Assembly: GCF_007713465.1 (NCBI RefSeq)
Contig: NZ_VMSG01000018.1
Coordinates: forward strand, 62,001 to 126,000
DNA from: Pseudomonas sp. H3(2019)
GTDB lineage: Bacteria > Pseudomonadota > Gammaproteobacteria > Pseudomonadales > Pseudomonadaceae
Length of the DNA stretch: 64,000 bases
Reading direction: 5' to 3'
Under the pieces are notes generated by a model, which saw nothing but the letters and a program-made list of their open reading frames with translations, did not search any database and had not been told where the DNA came from. A program made the translations under genes and the position numbers. Positions 8,755 through 16,870 of this stretch are shown piece by piece (positions within the stretch are counted from its first letter, which is position 1; each line of letters starts with the position of its first letter).

Positions 8755-9647
8755 GCGGCCTCCCAGTTCCAGCGACTTTCGGCCACCGCATCGTGGGCGT
8801 GCAGACTTTCGGCGTGAACTACGCGCAACTGAAAAGCCTTGATGCCAGGCGAGCGTTTCAACGCCAGGTTCAAACGCCGCGCGGCGTCTTCGCAGAACAT
8901 CAGGTTTTGTCCGTTAGCGAGTGCGAAGGCTTGTTCGTCGGCACGTTTTACTGCGGTTTGAACGGCGGTGCCGAGTGCGGCTTCGGCGTCGTTGAGTGCG
9001 GTGATCAATGGCAAATCGTCCAGATAGTCATCCAGTCGTAGCCGTAATTGCGCACTGCTGCGTTGGCTGTGGGGCGTCGCGACGATGCCTTTTGATGATC
9101 CGAGCCAAGTCAAAACGTCGGCGTGCTGCAACGGCTTGTTGGCAAAGTCATCGATGAATTGCTGCTGAATAAGTTGTCTCGAAAGCGCTGCTGAGCAGGG
9201 GCAAGTGGATGAGTAAGACGCTTCAATTTTAAGTTCCACGTGGAACACTGCGTTTTCCAATCGAGCTTCGACAGTGATCGGATAGCTTTTCCAGCCGGCC
9301 AAAGGGCTGATCAAGGCTGGGCGTTTGAGCAGCAAATCGGCGTGAATCCGTAGGTAAGCGGCATTGGATAAACCCTCGTGGCTGTCGAGGAAGCGTTGCA
9401 GAACTTGCCGCAACAACGCCGGAGTGAGGCTTTCCTGCTCAAGCATTTCCAGCGCCAGATACAGCCGAGACATATGAATGCCACGCGCTTCGCCATCATC
9501 GAGACTGACGCCCGCATCGGCTTTCGCGTTCAATCGCTGGCCGTCGAACACAACAGGAAGAGCAATGCCGTACATGCCTACCCACTCGAGTGGCAAGGCT
9601 TGGCGTGAGGCCTGCGCGGCGATATCCGGCAGAGTCAGCGCATTCAT
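8751..9647 (-). CDS. folE2: GTP cyclohydrolase FolE2 (type IB)
   Basis: Converts GTP to 7,8-dihydroneopterin triphosphate, the first step of folate synthesis, and is known to work without zinc, unlike FolE. The diagnostic catalytic-cysteine region STCPCSAALSRQLIQQQFI is present, together with DAGVSLDDGEARGIHMSRLYLALE near the N-terminus. ATG 9647 (MNALTLPDIAAQ) is preferred over ATG 9659 because GGA lies about 8 nt upstream and none precedes 9659; this gives 298 residues. It is the first gene of the leftward operon, with its start about 39 bp from the centre of a perfect Zur-type palindrome. FolE2 replacing zinc-dependent FolE under zinc starvation is established in several bacteria; the assignment here follows from family and context. 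Confidence 0.94.
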   Translation of the reverse strand: MNALTLPDIAAQASRQALPLEWVGMYGIALPVVFDGQRLNAKADAGVSLDDGEARGIHMSRLYLALEMLEQESLTPALLRQVLQRFLDSHEGLSNAAYLRIHADLLLKRPALISPLAGWKSYPITVEARLENAVFHVELKIEASYSSTCPCSAALSRQLIQQQFIDDFANKPLQHADVLTWLGSSKGIVATPHSQRSSAQLRLRLDDYLDDLPLITALNDAEAALGTAVQTAVKRADEQAFALANGQNLMFCEDAARRLNLALKRSPGIKAFQLRVVHAESLHAHDAVAESRWNWEAA

Positions 9648-9678
9648 GAGCAGGTCCATCGTTGGAAATGTTTTGCCA

Positions 9679-9693
9679 TGTTATATTATAACA
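9679..9693. promoter_or_regulatory. Zur-box-like operator between folE2 and the amidase gene
   Basis: TGTTATATTATAACA is a perfect 15-bp palindrome about a central T and matches the known proteobacterial Zur core GTTATAnTATAAC exactly. It lies 39 bp from the folE2 start and 48 bp from the amidase start, well placed to repress both divergent units when zinc is abundant. The assignment is sequence match plus context; binding has not been shown here. Confidence 0.88.
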
Positions 9694-9733
9694 AGTAAAT
9701 CGACGATGCCTTTTTCTCGAGCGGTCTTTCACT

Positions 9734-10945
9734 ATGCACAGGCGACAATTGCTCAACCTGTTGTTGGCCAGCGCTGCGCTGGTTTTACCTTTCGGCGTGT
9801 CGGCGACGCAGATCCGCAATGCACGGCTCTGGCGTTCGGATGACAAGCTTCGCCTGGTACTCGATCTGAGCGGACCGGTGCAGTACAAAACCTTTTCGCT
9901 GAGCGCACCCGAGCGACTGATCATCGACTTGAGCGGTGCGCAGCTCAGCGGTGACTTCAGCCAGTTAGTGCTCACCAACACGGTGATTCGTTCGATCCGT
10001 TCAGGGCACTTCGGGCAAGGCGATACGCGGATCGTCCTCGACCTTGCCGGTCCGGTGCGGCTCAATAGTTTTCAACTGCCGCCACAGGACGGGCAGGGCC
10101 ATCGTCTGGTGCTCGACCTGCTCAACGCCGCGCCCGTGCAGATCGCTGCGGCGGCACCTTTGGTCCAGCGAGAAACACCGGCTGACAAGGCTCACCCCAA
10201 GCGCGACATCATCGTCGTGGTCGACCCTGGCCATGGCGGCAAGGACCCCGGCGCGATTGGCGCCAAAGGCGAGCGCGAGAAAGACGTGGTGCTGTCCATC
10301 GCACAATTGCTGGCCAAGCGTTTGAAGCGCGAGAAAGGTTTCGATGTGAAGTTGGTGCGCAATGACGACTTCTTCGTGCCGCTACGCAAGCGTGTGGAGA
10401 TCGCCCGTACGCACAAGGCCGACATGTTCATCTCGGTGCACGCTGACGCGGCACCACGGCTCACGGCCTCTGGTGCTTCGGTTTACGCATTGTCCGAAGG
10501 CGGTGCAACCTCGGCCACGGCACGTTTCATGGCGCAGCGGGAAAACGGTGCCGACTTGTTGGGTGCGACCAGTCTGCTCAATTTGAAGGACAAGGATCCG
10601 ATGCTCGCCGGAGTGATCCTCGACATGTCGATGAACGCCACCATCGCCGCCAGTTTGCAGCTTGGCAACACGGTACTTGGCAGCTTGGCGGGGATTACCA
10701 CATTGCATCAGAAACGCGTGGAACAGGCCGGATTTGCAGTGCTGAAGTCACCGGATGTGCCTTCGATCCTGGTCGAAACCGGCTTCATTTCCAACGCCCG
10801 AGACAGTCAGAGGCTGGTGACAGCGCGGCACCAAAAGGCGGTAGCCGACGGCCTTTTTGAAGGTTTGCAGCGCTACTTTCAGAAGAATCCGCCGCTGAAC
10901 AGCTACATGGCCTGGCAGCAGTCGCAGCAAAAATCGCAGGTCTAG
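9734..10945 (+). CDS. amiC: N-acetylmuramoyl-L-alanine amidase (AMIN + Amidase_3)
   Basis: A 403-residue periplasmic zinc hydrolase that cuts the amide bond between muramic acid and the stem peptide, usually for daughter-cell separation. The N-terminus (MHRRQLLNLLLASAALVLPFG) has twin arginines before a hydrophobic stretch, so Tat export is likely. An AMIN domain covers about 26-130, and the catalytic domain starts near 160 with VVDPGHGGKDPGAIG; SVHADAAP (about 234) and LVETGFISN supply the remaining zinc and catalytic residues. It diverges from folE2 across the Zur-type palindrome. A Zur-controlled amidase paralogue beside folE2 is known in Pseudomonas; it may preserve cell-wall hydrolysis when the housekeeping amidase lacks zinc, which is inference. 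Its 3' end overlaps the convergent small gene by 4 nt. Confidence 0.92.
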   Translation: MHRRQLLNLLLASAALVLPFGVSATQIRNARLWRSDDKLRLVLDLSGPVQYKTFSLSAPERLIIDLSGAQLSGDFSQLVLTNTVIRSIRSGHFGQGDTRIVLDLAGPVRLNSFQLPPQDGQGHRLVLDLLNAAPVQIAAAAPLVQRETPADKAHPKRDIIVVVDPGHGGKDPGAIGAKGEREKDVVLSIAQLLAKRLKREKGFDVKLVRNDDFFVPLRKRVEIARTHKADMFISVHADAAPRLTASGASVYALSEGGATSATARFMAQRENGADLLGATSLLNLKDKDPMLAGVILDMSMNATIAASLQLGNTVLGSLAGITTLHQKRVEQAGFAVLKSPDVPSILVETGFISNARDSQRLVTARHQKAVADGLFEGLQRYFQKNPPLNSYMAWQQSQQKSQV

Positions 10946-11319
10946 CAACCCGTCAGTCGGCTACAGGTGAACTTGCCGCTGGAACCGCCAGAGCTGGAAA
11001 ACCGATTGAGGGTGGTCCAGCCAACGCGGCGGGTGTAACCGACCCAGGCTTCGCCGTCGGACGCCAAACCGGTGAAGAACGTCAGTTGGCCGTAACGGCT
11101 GCTGGTTTGCGCCCAATAGCGTTTACCGCTCACTTCAAACCCGCGCATGTAGGTCGTGCTGCCCGCCGTAGCGACGCTGTAAGAGTTGCCGTCCGGGTCT
11201 ACGCAGGCCAGCAGATTAGCGCTGCGCGTGCACTTCGCCTGGCTCGATGCCTGCGCGCAGGCGTCTGCTGCGACAAACAGCGAAAGACTCAACAGTGTGC
11301 ATTTCAAGGCGTTGTGCAT
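10942..11319 (-). CDS. Small exported Cys-containing protein of the zinc island
   Basis: A 125-residue protein I do not recognise. It has a clear signal peptide (MHNALKCTLLSLSLFVAADACAQA), then a mature domain with four cysteines (KCTRS, ACVDP, FTCSR, TGC at the very end) that could form two disulphides, and many Ser, Gly, Tyr and Trp residues. The start is ATG 11319, about 87 bp from the centre of the second Zur-type palindrome and divergent from the COG0523 gene, so it is probably a member of the zinc-limitation regulon. The 3' end overlaps the amidase stop. No His-rich metal site is visible, so a direct zinc-binding role is not supported. Export and gene status are fairly sure; function is unknown. 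Confidence 0.75.
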   Translation of the reverse strand: MHNALKCTLLSLSLFVAADACAQASSQAKCTRSANLLACVDPDGNSYSVATAGSTTYMRGFEVSGKRYWAQTSSRYGQLTFFTGLASDGEAWVGYTRRVGWTTLNRFSSSGGSSGKFTCSRLTGC

Positions 11320-11398
11320 GGGTTTTCTCGTGGTGCGAACGGGCTCAAGCATTGCGTCCTTCGTCGCTGGGAGCAAGAGGAGATTGGTGTGTTTGTGT

Positions 11399-11413
11399 TG
11401 TTATACTATAACA
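11399..11413. promoter_or_regulatory. Second Zur-box-like operator, before the COG0523 gene
   Basis: TGTTATACTATAACA is a perfect 15-bp palindrome about a central C and differs from the box at 9679-9693 only at that base. It is 51 bp from the COG0523 start on the right and about 87 bp from the small secreted gene on the left. The T-rich flanks carry no obvious competing operator. Confidence 0.87.
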
Positions 11414-11456
11414 TTAAAAATTCACCTGACCGGCCACTCCTGATGAGGAATACCTG

Positions 11457-12665
11457 ATGCCCAATCGTCTCCCCGTTACCGTGCTGTCCGGTTTTCTCGG
11501 CGCCGGCAAAAGCACGCTGCTCAACTACGTACTTCGCAACCGCGAGAATCTTCGGGTCGCGGTGATCGTCAATGACATGAGCGAAATCAACATCGACGGC
11601 AGCGAAGTTCAGCGCGATGTCACCTTGAACCGCGCCGAAGAAAAACTCGTCGAAATGAGCAACGGCTGCATCTGCTGCACCTTGCGCGAAGACCTGCTGG
11701 AAGAGGTCAGCAAGCTGGCCAGAGACGGTCGTTTCGACTACCTACTGATCGAGTCCACTGGTATTTCCGAACCTCTTCCCGTGGCGGAAACGTTCACCTT
11801 TCGCGACGAGAAAGGCCAAAGCCTGGCCGACATCGCGCGGCTCGACACCATGGTCACGGTGGTCGATGGGATGAACTTTCTGCTCGATTTTCAGGCCGCC
11901 GAAAGCCTCGCTTCACGGGGTGAAACCCTTGGCGAAGAAGACGAGCGCTCGATCACCGACCTGCTGATCGAGCAGATCGAATTCGCCGATGTGCTACTGA
12001 TCAGCAAGATCGATCTGATCAGCAGCACCGAGCGCGAAGAGTTGATCGCGATCCTCAAACGGCTCAACGCTCAGGCGCACATTATCCCGATGGTCATGGG
12101 CGAAGTACCGTTGAAACAGATCCTCAACACCGGCCGCTTCGACTTTGAAAAAGCCTCTCAGGCACCAGGCTGGCTGCAAGAGTTGCACGGTGAGCATGTG
12201 CCGGAAACCACCGAGTACGGCATCGCTTCCATGGCTTATCGGGCACGTCGACCGTTTCATCCGCAGCGCTTTTTCAGCTTCATCAATCGGCCGTGGGTGA
12301 ATGGAAAACTGCTGCGCTCCAAGGGCTTTTTCTGGTTGGCCAGCAAGCACCAGGACGCCGGCAGTTGGTCCCAGGCCGGTGGTTTGATGCGTCATGGATT
12401 TGCCGGTCGCTGGTGGCGCTTTGTGCCGAAAGCACAGTGGCCACAGGATCAGGAAAGTACCGCCGCGATCATGGAAAACTGGACCTCCGCCACCGGTGAT
12501 TGCCGTCAGGAGCTGGTGTTCATCGGCCAGAATATCGACTTTTCTGAACTCACCGAACGCCTCGACAATTGCCTGCTCAACGATGACGAAATGTCCCTGG
12601 GTGTCGAAGGCTGGCGCCTGATGGCAGACCCGTTTGGTCCATGGCTCGAAGAGGAGGCAGCCTGA
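11457..12665 (+). CDS. zigA: COG0523/CobW-family GTPase, zinc metallochaperone type (ZigA-like)
   Basis: A 402-residue G3E GTPase believed to deliver zinc to client enzymes during zinc limitation. The P-loop is GFLGAGKST at 11-19, the metal-binding CxCC is C71-I-C73-C74 (NGCICCTLRED), and LLIESTGISEPLPVAETF follows; the C-terminal CobW_C domain includes RARRPFHPQRFFSFI. The start lies 51 bp downstream of a perfect Zur-type palindrome. The stop overlaps the next start (TGATG), coupling it to the DUF1826 gene. ZigA-type proteins of Acinetobacter and YciC of Bacillus are zinc-regulated members; identity with them is by family and context only. Confidence 0.9.
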   Translation: MPNRLPVTVLSGFLGAGKSTLLNYVLRNRENLRVAVIVNDMSEINIDGSEVQRDVTLNRAEEKLVEMSNGCICCTLREDLLEEVSKLARDGRFDYLLIESTGISEPLPVAETFTFRDEKGQSLADIARLDTMVTVVDGMNFLLDFQAAESLASRGETLGEEDERSITDLLIEQIEFADVLLISKIDLISSTEREELIAILKRLNAQAHIIPMVMGEVPLKQILNTGRFDFEKASQAPGWLQELHGEHVPETTEYGIASMAYRARRPFHPQRFFSFINRPWVNGKLLRSKGFFWLASKHQDAGSWSQAGGLMRHGFAGRWWRFVPKAQWPQDQESTAAIMENWTSATGDCRQELVFIGQNIDFSELTERLDNCLLNDDEMSLGVEGWRLMADPFGPWLEEEAA

Positions 12666-13306
12666 TGTTGGCGCCGAGTCTGAAAGCGCGCCCGGTGGTT
12701 CGTCAGGTACAGGGCCAAACCCCTGAAATTTTCACGCAGATACTTGAAGACGGTACCAACCTGGCGCTCTGGCAGCGCCATTTGCCGGTACATATCGCCG
12801 ATTTCGGCACATTGTTGTTATCGCTGAATGAACCACTGGGCGAGTCTTTGGTGGTGGAGTTGGCAACAGACGACGTTGAACCCGATCTGCGGGGGCTGGC
12901 CGCAAGCTTTAGTGATCTGGAGGGTTACGAAGGGTTTATCGCTGACGTTTCATGGCTGGTCAGCGCGTTTGCCTGCTTGCTGGGGGCGACGCGTATAGGC
13001 TTGCGTTTACGAGTGCTGGATAAAGCCATGTGCCCGCGTTTTCACGTCGATCATGTGCCAGTGCGGCTGATTACCACCTACGCCGGCATCGGCAGTCAGT
13101 GGCTCAGAGAAGGTGCCATGGATCGTAAGAACCTGGCCAGGGCGGAGACCGAGCCGCAGGACTGTGAGCAAATGCTCTGTGGTGAAGTGGCGTTGCTCAA
13201 GGGCGAGAAGTGGCACGGCAACGAGGGCTTCGGGTTGATTCATCGTTCGCCGCAACCGGCACCGGGTGAGCGCCGGCTGATCCTGACCCTCGACTGGCTC
13301 GCGTGA
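12665..13306 (+). CDS. DUF1826 domain protein, coupled to the COG0523 GTPase
   Basis: A 213-residue cytoplasmic protein with no signal peptide. The motif CPRFHVDHVPVRLITTYAGIGSQWL in the middle, with a Cys and two His close together, is the conserved centre of DUF1826 and looks able to hold a metal. ATG 12665 overlaps the stop of the GTPase gene and is preceded by GAGGAGG, so translation is coupled. DUF1826 genes repeatedly accompany zinc-regulated COG0523 genes in proteobacteria, which suggests a client or partner of the metallochaperone; the function is unknown. Its stop is 1 nt from the end of the convergent small gene. Confidence 0.82.
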   Translation: MLAPSLKARPVVRQVQGQTPEIFTQILEDGTNLALWQRHLPVHIADFGTLLLSLNEPLGESLVVELATDDVEPDLRGLAASFSDLEGYEGFIADVSWLVSAFACLLGATRIGLRLRVLDKAMCPRFHVDHVPVRLITTYAGIGSQWLREGAMDRKNLARAETEPQDCEQMLCGEVALLKGEKWHGNEGFGLIHRSPQPAPGERRLILTLDWLA

Positions 13307-13307
13307 C

Positions 13308-13664
13308 TCAAGGCGTGAGCCACGCGCCCTGACTCTGGCTTTCGCAAAAAGGCTTCAGGTACACCGCGTCTGTGGCCACGCCGTAATAGTGAATATCCTG
13401 CCGGTAAGGCATATTGGCAACTTGAGCGTTGCTGCATACACCGAAGGCACCGCTGGGACATTGCTCGAGGAATGTGACATCGACCTTCTGCCCCACGAGA
13501 TTTGGCTGGCAGAAGCCGTCATGGAACATTTTTTCCGGGATGTTGCGGTTCTGCTGGCAGACTTTGACATCGAGTCGCTCCGCTTGGCTATGAACCACAC
13601 AGGCCTGGGCCAACGCCTCGCTCGAAGCGAAGGCCAACAGCAATGACAAACCGATCAGTCGCAT
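13308..13664 (-). CDS. Small exported six-cysteine protein of the zinc island
   Basis: 118 residues, function unknown. The signal peptide is MRLIGLSLLLAFASSEALAQ. The mature part has six cysteines (ACVVH, VCQQN, FCQPN, QCPSG, VCSNA, FCESQ), spaced as expected for three disulphides in the periplasm. ATG 13664 has GGGAGC upstream. It is encoded on the minus strand between two plus-strand zinc-island genes, ending 1 nt from the DUF1826 stop and starting 27 nt before the second COG0523 gene. No Zur-type palindrome is seen in that 27-nt gap, so its own regulation is unclear. Confidence 0.72.
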   Translation of the reverse strand: MRLIGLSLLLAFASSEALAQACVVHSQAERLDVKVCQQNRNIPEKMFHDGFCQPNLVGQKVDVTFLEQCPSGAFGVCSNAQVANMPYRQDIHYYGVATDAVYLKPFCESQSQGAWLTP

Positions 13665-13691
13665 CCTTTTGCTCCCAAGAAACCGTCGAAC

Positions 13692-14663
13692 ATGCTGCAG
13701 AACATTCCTACTCACGTCATCGCCGGACCGTTAGGCGCCGGCAAGACCAGCCTGATCAAGCATCTGCTGACGCAGCGGCCGGCGAACGAGCGCTGGGCGG
13801 TGCTGATCAACGAGTTTGGTCAGGTCGGTCTCGATGCCGCGCTGTTGACCACGGGCGCCGATGGTATCGCACTGGGAGAAGTGGCTGGCGGCTGTTTGTG
13901 TTGCGTGAATGGTGCGCCGTTTCAGATTGGCCTCGGGCGGTTGCTGCGCAAATCACGGCCGGATCGCTTGTTTATCGAACCCTCGGGGCTGGGACACCCG
14001 GCGCAATTGCTCAAGCAATTAGGTGACGCGCCGTGGCTGGGCGTTCTGGCGATTCAGCCAAGCGTTCTGGTGCTCGACGCTCAAGCACTGGCCGACGGAA
14101 AACCACTGCCGGAGGCGCAACAGCAAGCGCTACCAAGCGCGGGCCTGTTGCTGTTGAACAAGGCCGAGCACCTGAACGATGAAGATCGCCAGCGCATCAC
14201 CGCGCAGTTGCCGGAATGCCCGCTGTATTGGACGCAGCAGAGCGCACTGGCATTGAGTGATTTGCCGGGCGTGCACAGTCGAGCGATCGAGGGTGTGGAT
14301 AACTTCAGTGCGCCTAAAGGTCTGGCGCAGATGCCGGCAGTCTGGACTGATCCGACGCAGCCGATTTGCCTGAGTCAGCAGCAGGAAGGTGGCTGGAGCA
14401 TTGGTTGGCGTTGGCACCCGAGTCAGTCGTTCGAACTTTCCCGGGTCCAGGCTTGCCTGGCGGCCTTGGACTGGCGCCGGGCCAAGCTGGTTATCCACAG
14501 CGCCAAGGGTTGGGTGTCGGCCAACTCGCTGGATAACGCCGCGCTGCGCTGGCAACCCAGTGAATGGCGTCAGGACTCGCGCATCGAGCTGATTTTCGAT
14601 AAGCCGCAGGATGCCGAATTACTGCAGAGGAAACTTGCGAGCTGCCGGGTGAACCTGATTTAA
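13692..14663 (+). CDS. Second COG0523/CobW-family GTPase
   Basis: A shorter (323-residue) paralogue of the G3E metallochaperone GTPases. P-loop GPLGAGKTS at 11-19, switch region INEFGQVGLDAALL, CxCC as C68-L-C70-C71 (GGCLCCVNG), then LFIEPSGLGHPAQLL. The C-terminal domain is short and Trp-rich (GGWSIGWRWHPSQSF) and diverges from that of the first copy, suggesting a different client. The start ATG has only a weak AAGAAA before it. No separate Zur-type box lies in the short gap upstream, so it may be read from the COG0523-DUF1826 unit through the antisense small gene, or from a promoter inside that gene. Zinc as cargo is inferred from context. Confidence 0.87.
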   Translation: MLQNIPTHVIAGPLGAGKTSLIKHLLTQRPANERWAVLINEFGQVGLDAALLTTGADGIALGEVAGGCLCCVNGAPFQIGLGRLLRKSRPDRLFIEPSGLGHPAQLLKQLGDAPWLGVLAIQPSVLVLDAQALADGKPLPEAQQQALPSAGLLLLNKAEHLNDEDRQRITAQLPECPLYWTQQSALALSDLPGVHSRAIEGVDNFSAPKGLAQMPAVWTDPTQPICLSQQQEGGWSIGWRWHPSQSFELSRVQACLAALDWRRAKLVIHSAKGWVSANSLDNAALRWQPSEWRQDSRIELIFDKPQDAELLQRKLASCRVNLI

Positions 14664-14676
14664 CGCGGTTCAGGGC

Positions 14677-15075
14677 TCAGTGACGCAACTTGTTGTGGTC
14701 CTGGCGCCATTGACTCAGCTCGATCACCTCGGCGCTGGGCAGCACAGGTTTTTCCTCGAGCGGGATCGGGTAGGGTGCCAATTCGATCTGCGCGCTGTGG
14801 GCACCGAATTGGGTGATGGTGCCCACATGACGTGTTTCGCCAGTCACGGTGAACTCAAAGTTATACACACGGGCCAGACGTCGCCGCCCGTTGGCGTCCT
14901 TCACGAAGCCGATTTTTTTCAACGCCACATTGCCGTCGAGCAATTCGATGTCGAGTTTGGCGCAATGCCGCTTGACCCGTTCCAGGGCCCGCTCGCGCAA
15001 GCCATGGTTGTGCCATAGCCAGGCGGCACCGGTCGCCAGCAGCATCAGCACGAAGATATTTCCAAGGGTCAGCAT
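14677..15075 (-). CDS. DUF3301 membrane-anchored protein
   Basis: 132 residues with one N-terminal membrane helix (NIFVLMLLATGAAWLWHNHGL) followed by RERALERVKRHCAKLDIELLDGNVALKKIGF, the conserved core of DUF3301. The C-terminal half is soluble. The family has no established function. It is monocistronic, convergent with the second COG0523 gene (13-nt gap) and divergent from pdxY. Confidence 0.85.
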   Translation of the reverse strand: MLTLGNIFVLMLLATGAAWLWHNHGLRERALERVKRHCAKLDIELLDGNVALKKIGFVKDANGRRRLARVYNFEFTVTGETRHVGTITQFGAHSAQIELAPYPIPLEEKPVLPSAEVIELSQWRQDHNKLRH

Positions 15076-15190
15076 GAACAGTGCTCCAACAAATTAGTGT
15101 CAGCTTAACTGTGTCTTCGGTCTGTCGTACAGGCCATGTTTAGTCGCATACTGCGCGGCTCGAATTTCAATCGGTTTACGGAAATCCCGC

Positions 15191-16063
15191 ATGAAACGTA
15201 CTCCCCATCTGCTCGCCATCCAGTCTCATGTGGTTTTCGGTCACGCCGGCAACAGCGCCGCGGTTTTCCCGATGCAGCGGGTCGGGGTGAACGTCTGGCC
15301 GCTTAACACCGTGCAGTTTTCCAACCACACTCAATACGGCCAGTGGGCCGGTGAAGTGCTGGCGCCGCAGCAGATTCCCGAGCTGGTGGAAGGGATCGCG
15401 GCCATTGGCGAGCTGGGCAACTGCGACGCGGTGCTGTCCGGTTATCTGGGCAGTGCTGCTCAAGGGCGGGCGATCCTCAGCGGTGTGGCGCGGATCAAGG
15501 CGATCAACCCCAGCGCCTTGTACCTGTGCGACCCGGTGATGGGGCATGCGGAGAAAGGCTGCATCGTACCGGCTGAAGTCAGCGACTTCCTGCTGGATGA
15601 AGCGGCGACGGTGGCGGATTTCATGTGCCCGAATCAGTTGGAACTGGACAGTTTCTCCGGTCGCAAGCCGCAGTCATTGTTCGATTGCCTGGCGATGGCT
15701 CGCGCGCTGTTGGCGCGTGGTCCGAAGGCGGTGCTGGTCAAGCATCTGGACTATCCCGGCAAGTTGCCGGACAGCTTCGAGATGTTGCTGGTGACGGCCG
15801 AAGGCAGTTGGCATCTGCGTCGTCCATTGCTGGCGTTCCCACGTCAGCCGGTGGGCGTGGGCGACCTGACGTCGGGTCTGTTTCTGGCGCGGGTGTTGTT
15901 GGGTGACAGCCTGGTCGCGGCCTTTGAATTCACGGCGTCGGCGGTGCATGAAGTGCTGCTGGAAACCCAGGCCAGCGCAAGCTATGAGCTGGAACTGGTG
16001 CGAGCCCAGGACCGTATTGCCCATCCTCGGGTGAAGTTCGAGGCGACGGCGATCAGTTTGTAA
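15191..16063 (+). CDS. pdxY: Pyridoxal kinase PdxY
   Basis: Phosphorylates pyridoxal to pyridoxal 5'-phosphate in the vitamin B6 salvage pathway. It is a ribokinase-fold enzyme of 290 residues. The N-terminal AIQSHVVFGHAGNSAAVFPMQRVGVNVWPL and the substrate segment LNTVQFSNHTQYGQW are diagnostic, and VGVGDLTSGLFLARVLLG near 220 carries the catalytic GxGD Asp. ATG 15191 is preceded by a modest purine stretch (ACGGAAA). It stands alone; a palindromic repeat follows the gene. Confidence 0.95.
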   Translation: MKRTPHLLAIQSHVVFGHAGNSAAVFPMQRVGVNVWPLNTVQFSNHTQYGQWAGEVLAPQQIPELVEGIAAIGELGNCDAVLSGYLGSAAQGRAILSGVARIKAINPSALYLCDPVMGHAEKGCIVPAEVSDFLLDEAATVADFMCPNQLELDSFSGRKPQSLFDCLAMARALLARGPKAVLVKHLDYPGKLPDSFEMLLVTAEGSWHLRRPLLAFPRQPVGVGDLTSGLFLARVLLGDSLVAAFEFTASAVHEVLLETQASASYELELVRAQDRIAHPRVKFEATAISL

Positions 16064-16080
16064 CGTCGTCGCGGCGGAAA

Positions 16081-16120
16081 AGATCGCAGCCTGCGGTAGT
16101 TTCTACAGAGGCTGCGATCT
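16081..16120. repeat. Palindromic repeat, GATCGCAGCC family
   Basis: AGATCGCAGCC (16081-16091) is complementary to GGCTGCGATCT (16110-16120), with an 18-nt loop. A second copy is at 36392-36422. Such elements are dispersed between genes in Pseudomonas. Here it lies between the convergent pdxY and thioesterase genes and could act as a terminator for both. Confidence 0.75.
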
Positions 16121-16128
16121 GCGCGGTG

Positions 16129-16611
16129 TCAGGCGTCTGCCTTGATTTCGCGATAACGCTGATCCAGTTCCTGACGAATCTGCCGACGCTGTTTGGCTTG
16201 GGCATATCGGCGTTTATCTTCGCTGTTCTGCGGTTGCAACGGTGGGACAGCCGCCGGCTTACGCTGATCGTCGACCGCGACCATGGTGAAGAAGCAGCTA
16301 TTGGTGTGACGCACCGAGCGCTCTCGGATGTTCTCGGTCACCACCTTGATGCCGACCTCCATCGAGGTGTTGCCGGTGTAGTTGACCGAAGCCAGAAAGG
16401 TCACCAGCTCACCGACATGGATCGGTTCGCGAAAGATCACCTGATCCACCGACAGGGTTACCACGTAGCGTCCGGCATAACGGCTGGCGCAGGCGTAGGC
16501 GACTTCGTCGAGGTATTTGAGCAGGGTGCCGCCGTGGACATTGCCAGAGAAGTTGGCCATGTCGGGGGTCATCAATACCGTCATCGACAGCTGGGCGTTT
16601 CCGGGTTCCAT
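16129..16611 (-). CDS. Acyl-CoA thioesterase, YciA-type hotdog protein
   Basis: A 160-residue single-hotdog enzyme that hydrolyses acyl-CoA to free acid and CoA. The signature NFSGNVHGGTLLKYLDEVAYACASRYAGRYVVTLSVDQVIFREPI contains the conserved His-Gly-Gly and the catalytic acidic residue in the central helix. The C-terminal tail (about 125-160) is highly charged (EDKRRYAQAKQRRQIRQELDQRYREIK) and probably helical, an extension beyond the core. It is monocistronic. A second, shorter YciA-like gene lies at 53815-54219. Specific acyl chain not predictable. Confidence 0.9.
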   Translation of the reverse strand: MEPGNAQLSMTVLMTPDMANFSGNVHGGTLLKYLDEVAYACASRYAGRYVVTLSVDQVIFREPIHVGELVTFLASVNYTGNTSMEVGIKVVTENIRERSVRHTNSCFFTMVAVDDQRKPAAVPPLQPQNSEDKRRYAQAKQRRQIRQELDQRYREIKADA

Positions 16612-16870
16612 AGCACACTACTCACGGTTCAAGGCTGGGATTGCGGGTGCACCTCTGTGGGTGCCTGGCTGGCTTTTCAAAACCACCGTTAACGGGACGC
16701 CACGCCGATGATGGCCGTCACGCCCGAATCGATCTGTTTCTATATATTGCACCGCCTTTGCGCCCGAAGTCGCGGTGTTACCCTTCAAAAGCCCACCTCA
16801 AGGGCCCTTTCATCCGATCTGGTAATCGCCCAACGACGTCAGCACACCCAACCGCCAAGGAGTCCTTGCC

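Noticed and set aside
9679..11413. CRISPR-like repeats
   Set aside because: The two similar 15-bp palindromes are far apart with genes between and match a regulator site; no regularly spaced spacers exist anywhere in the window.
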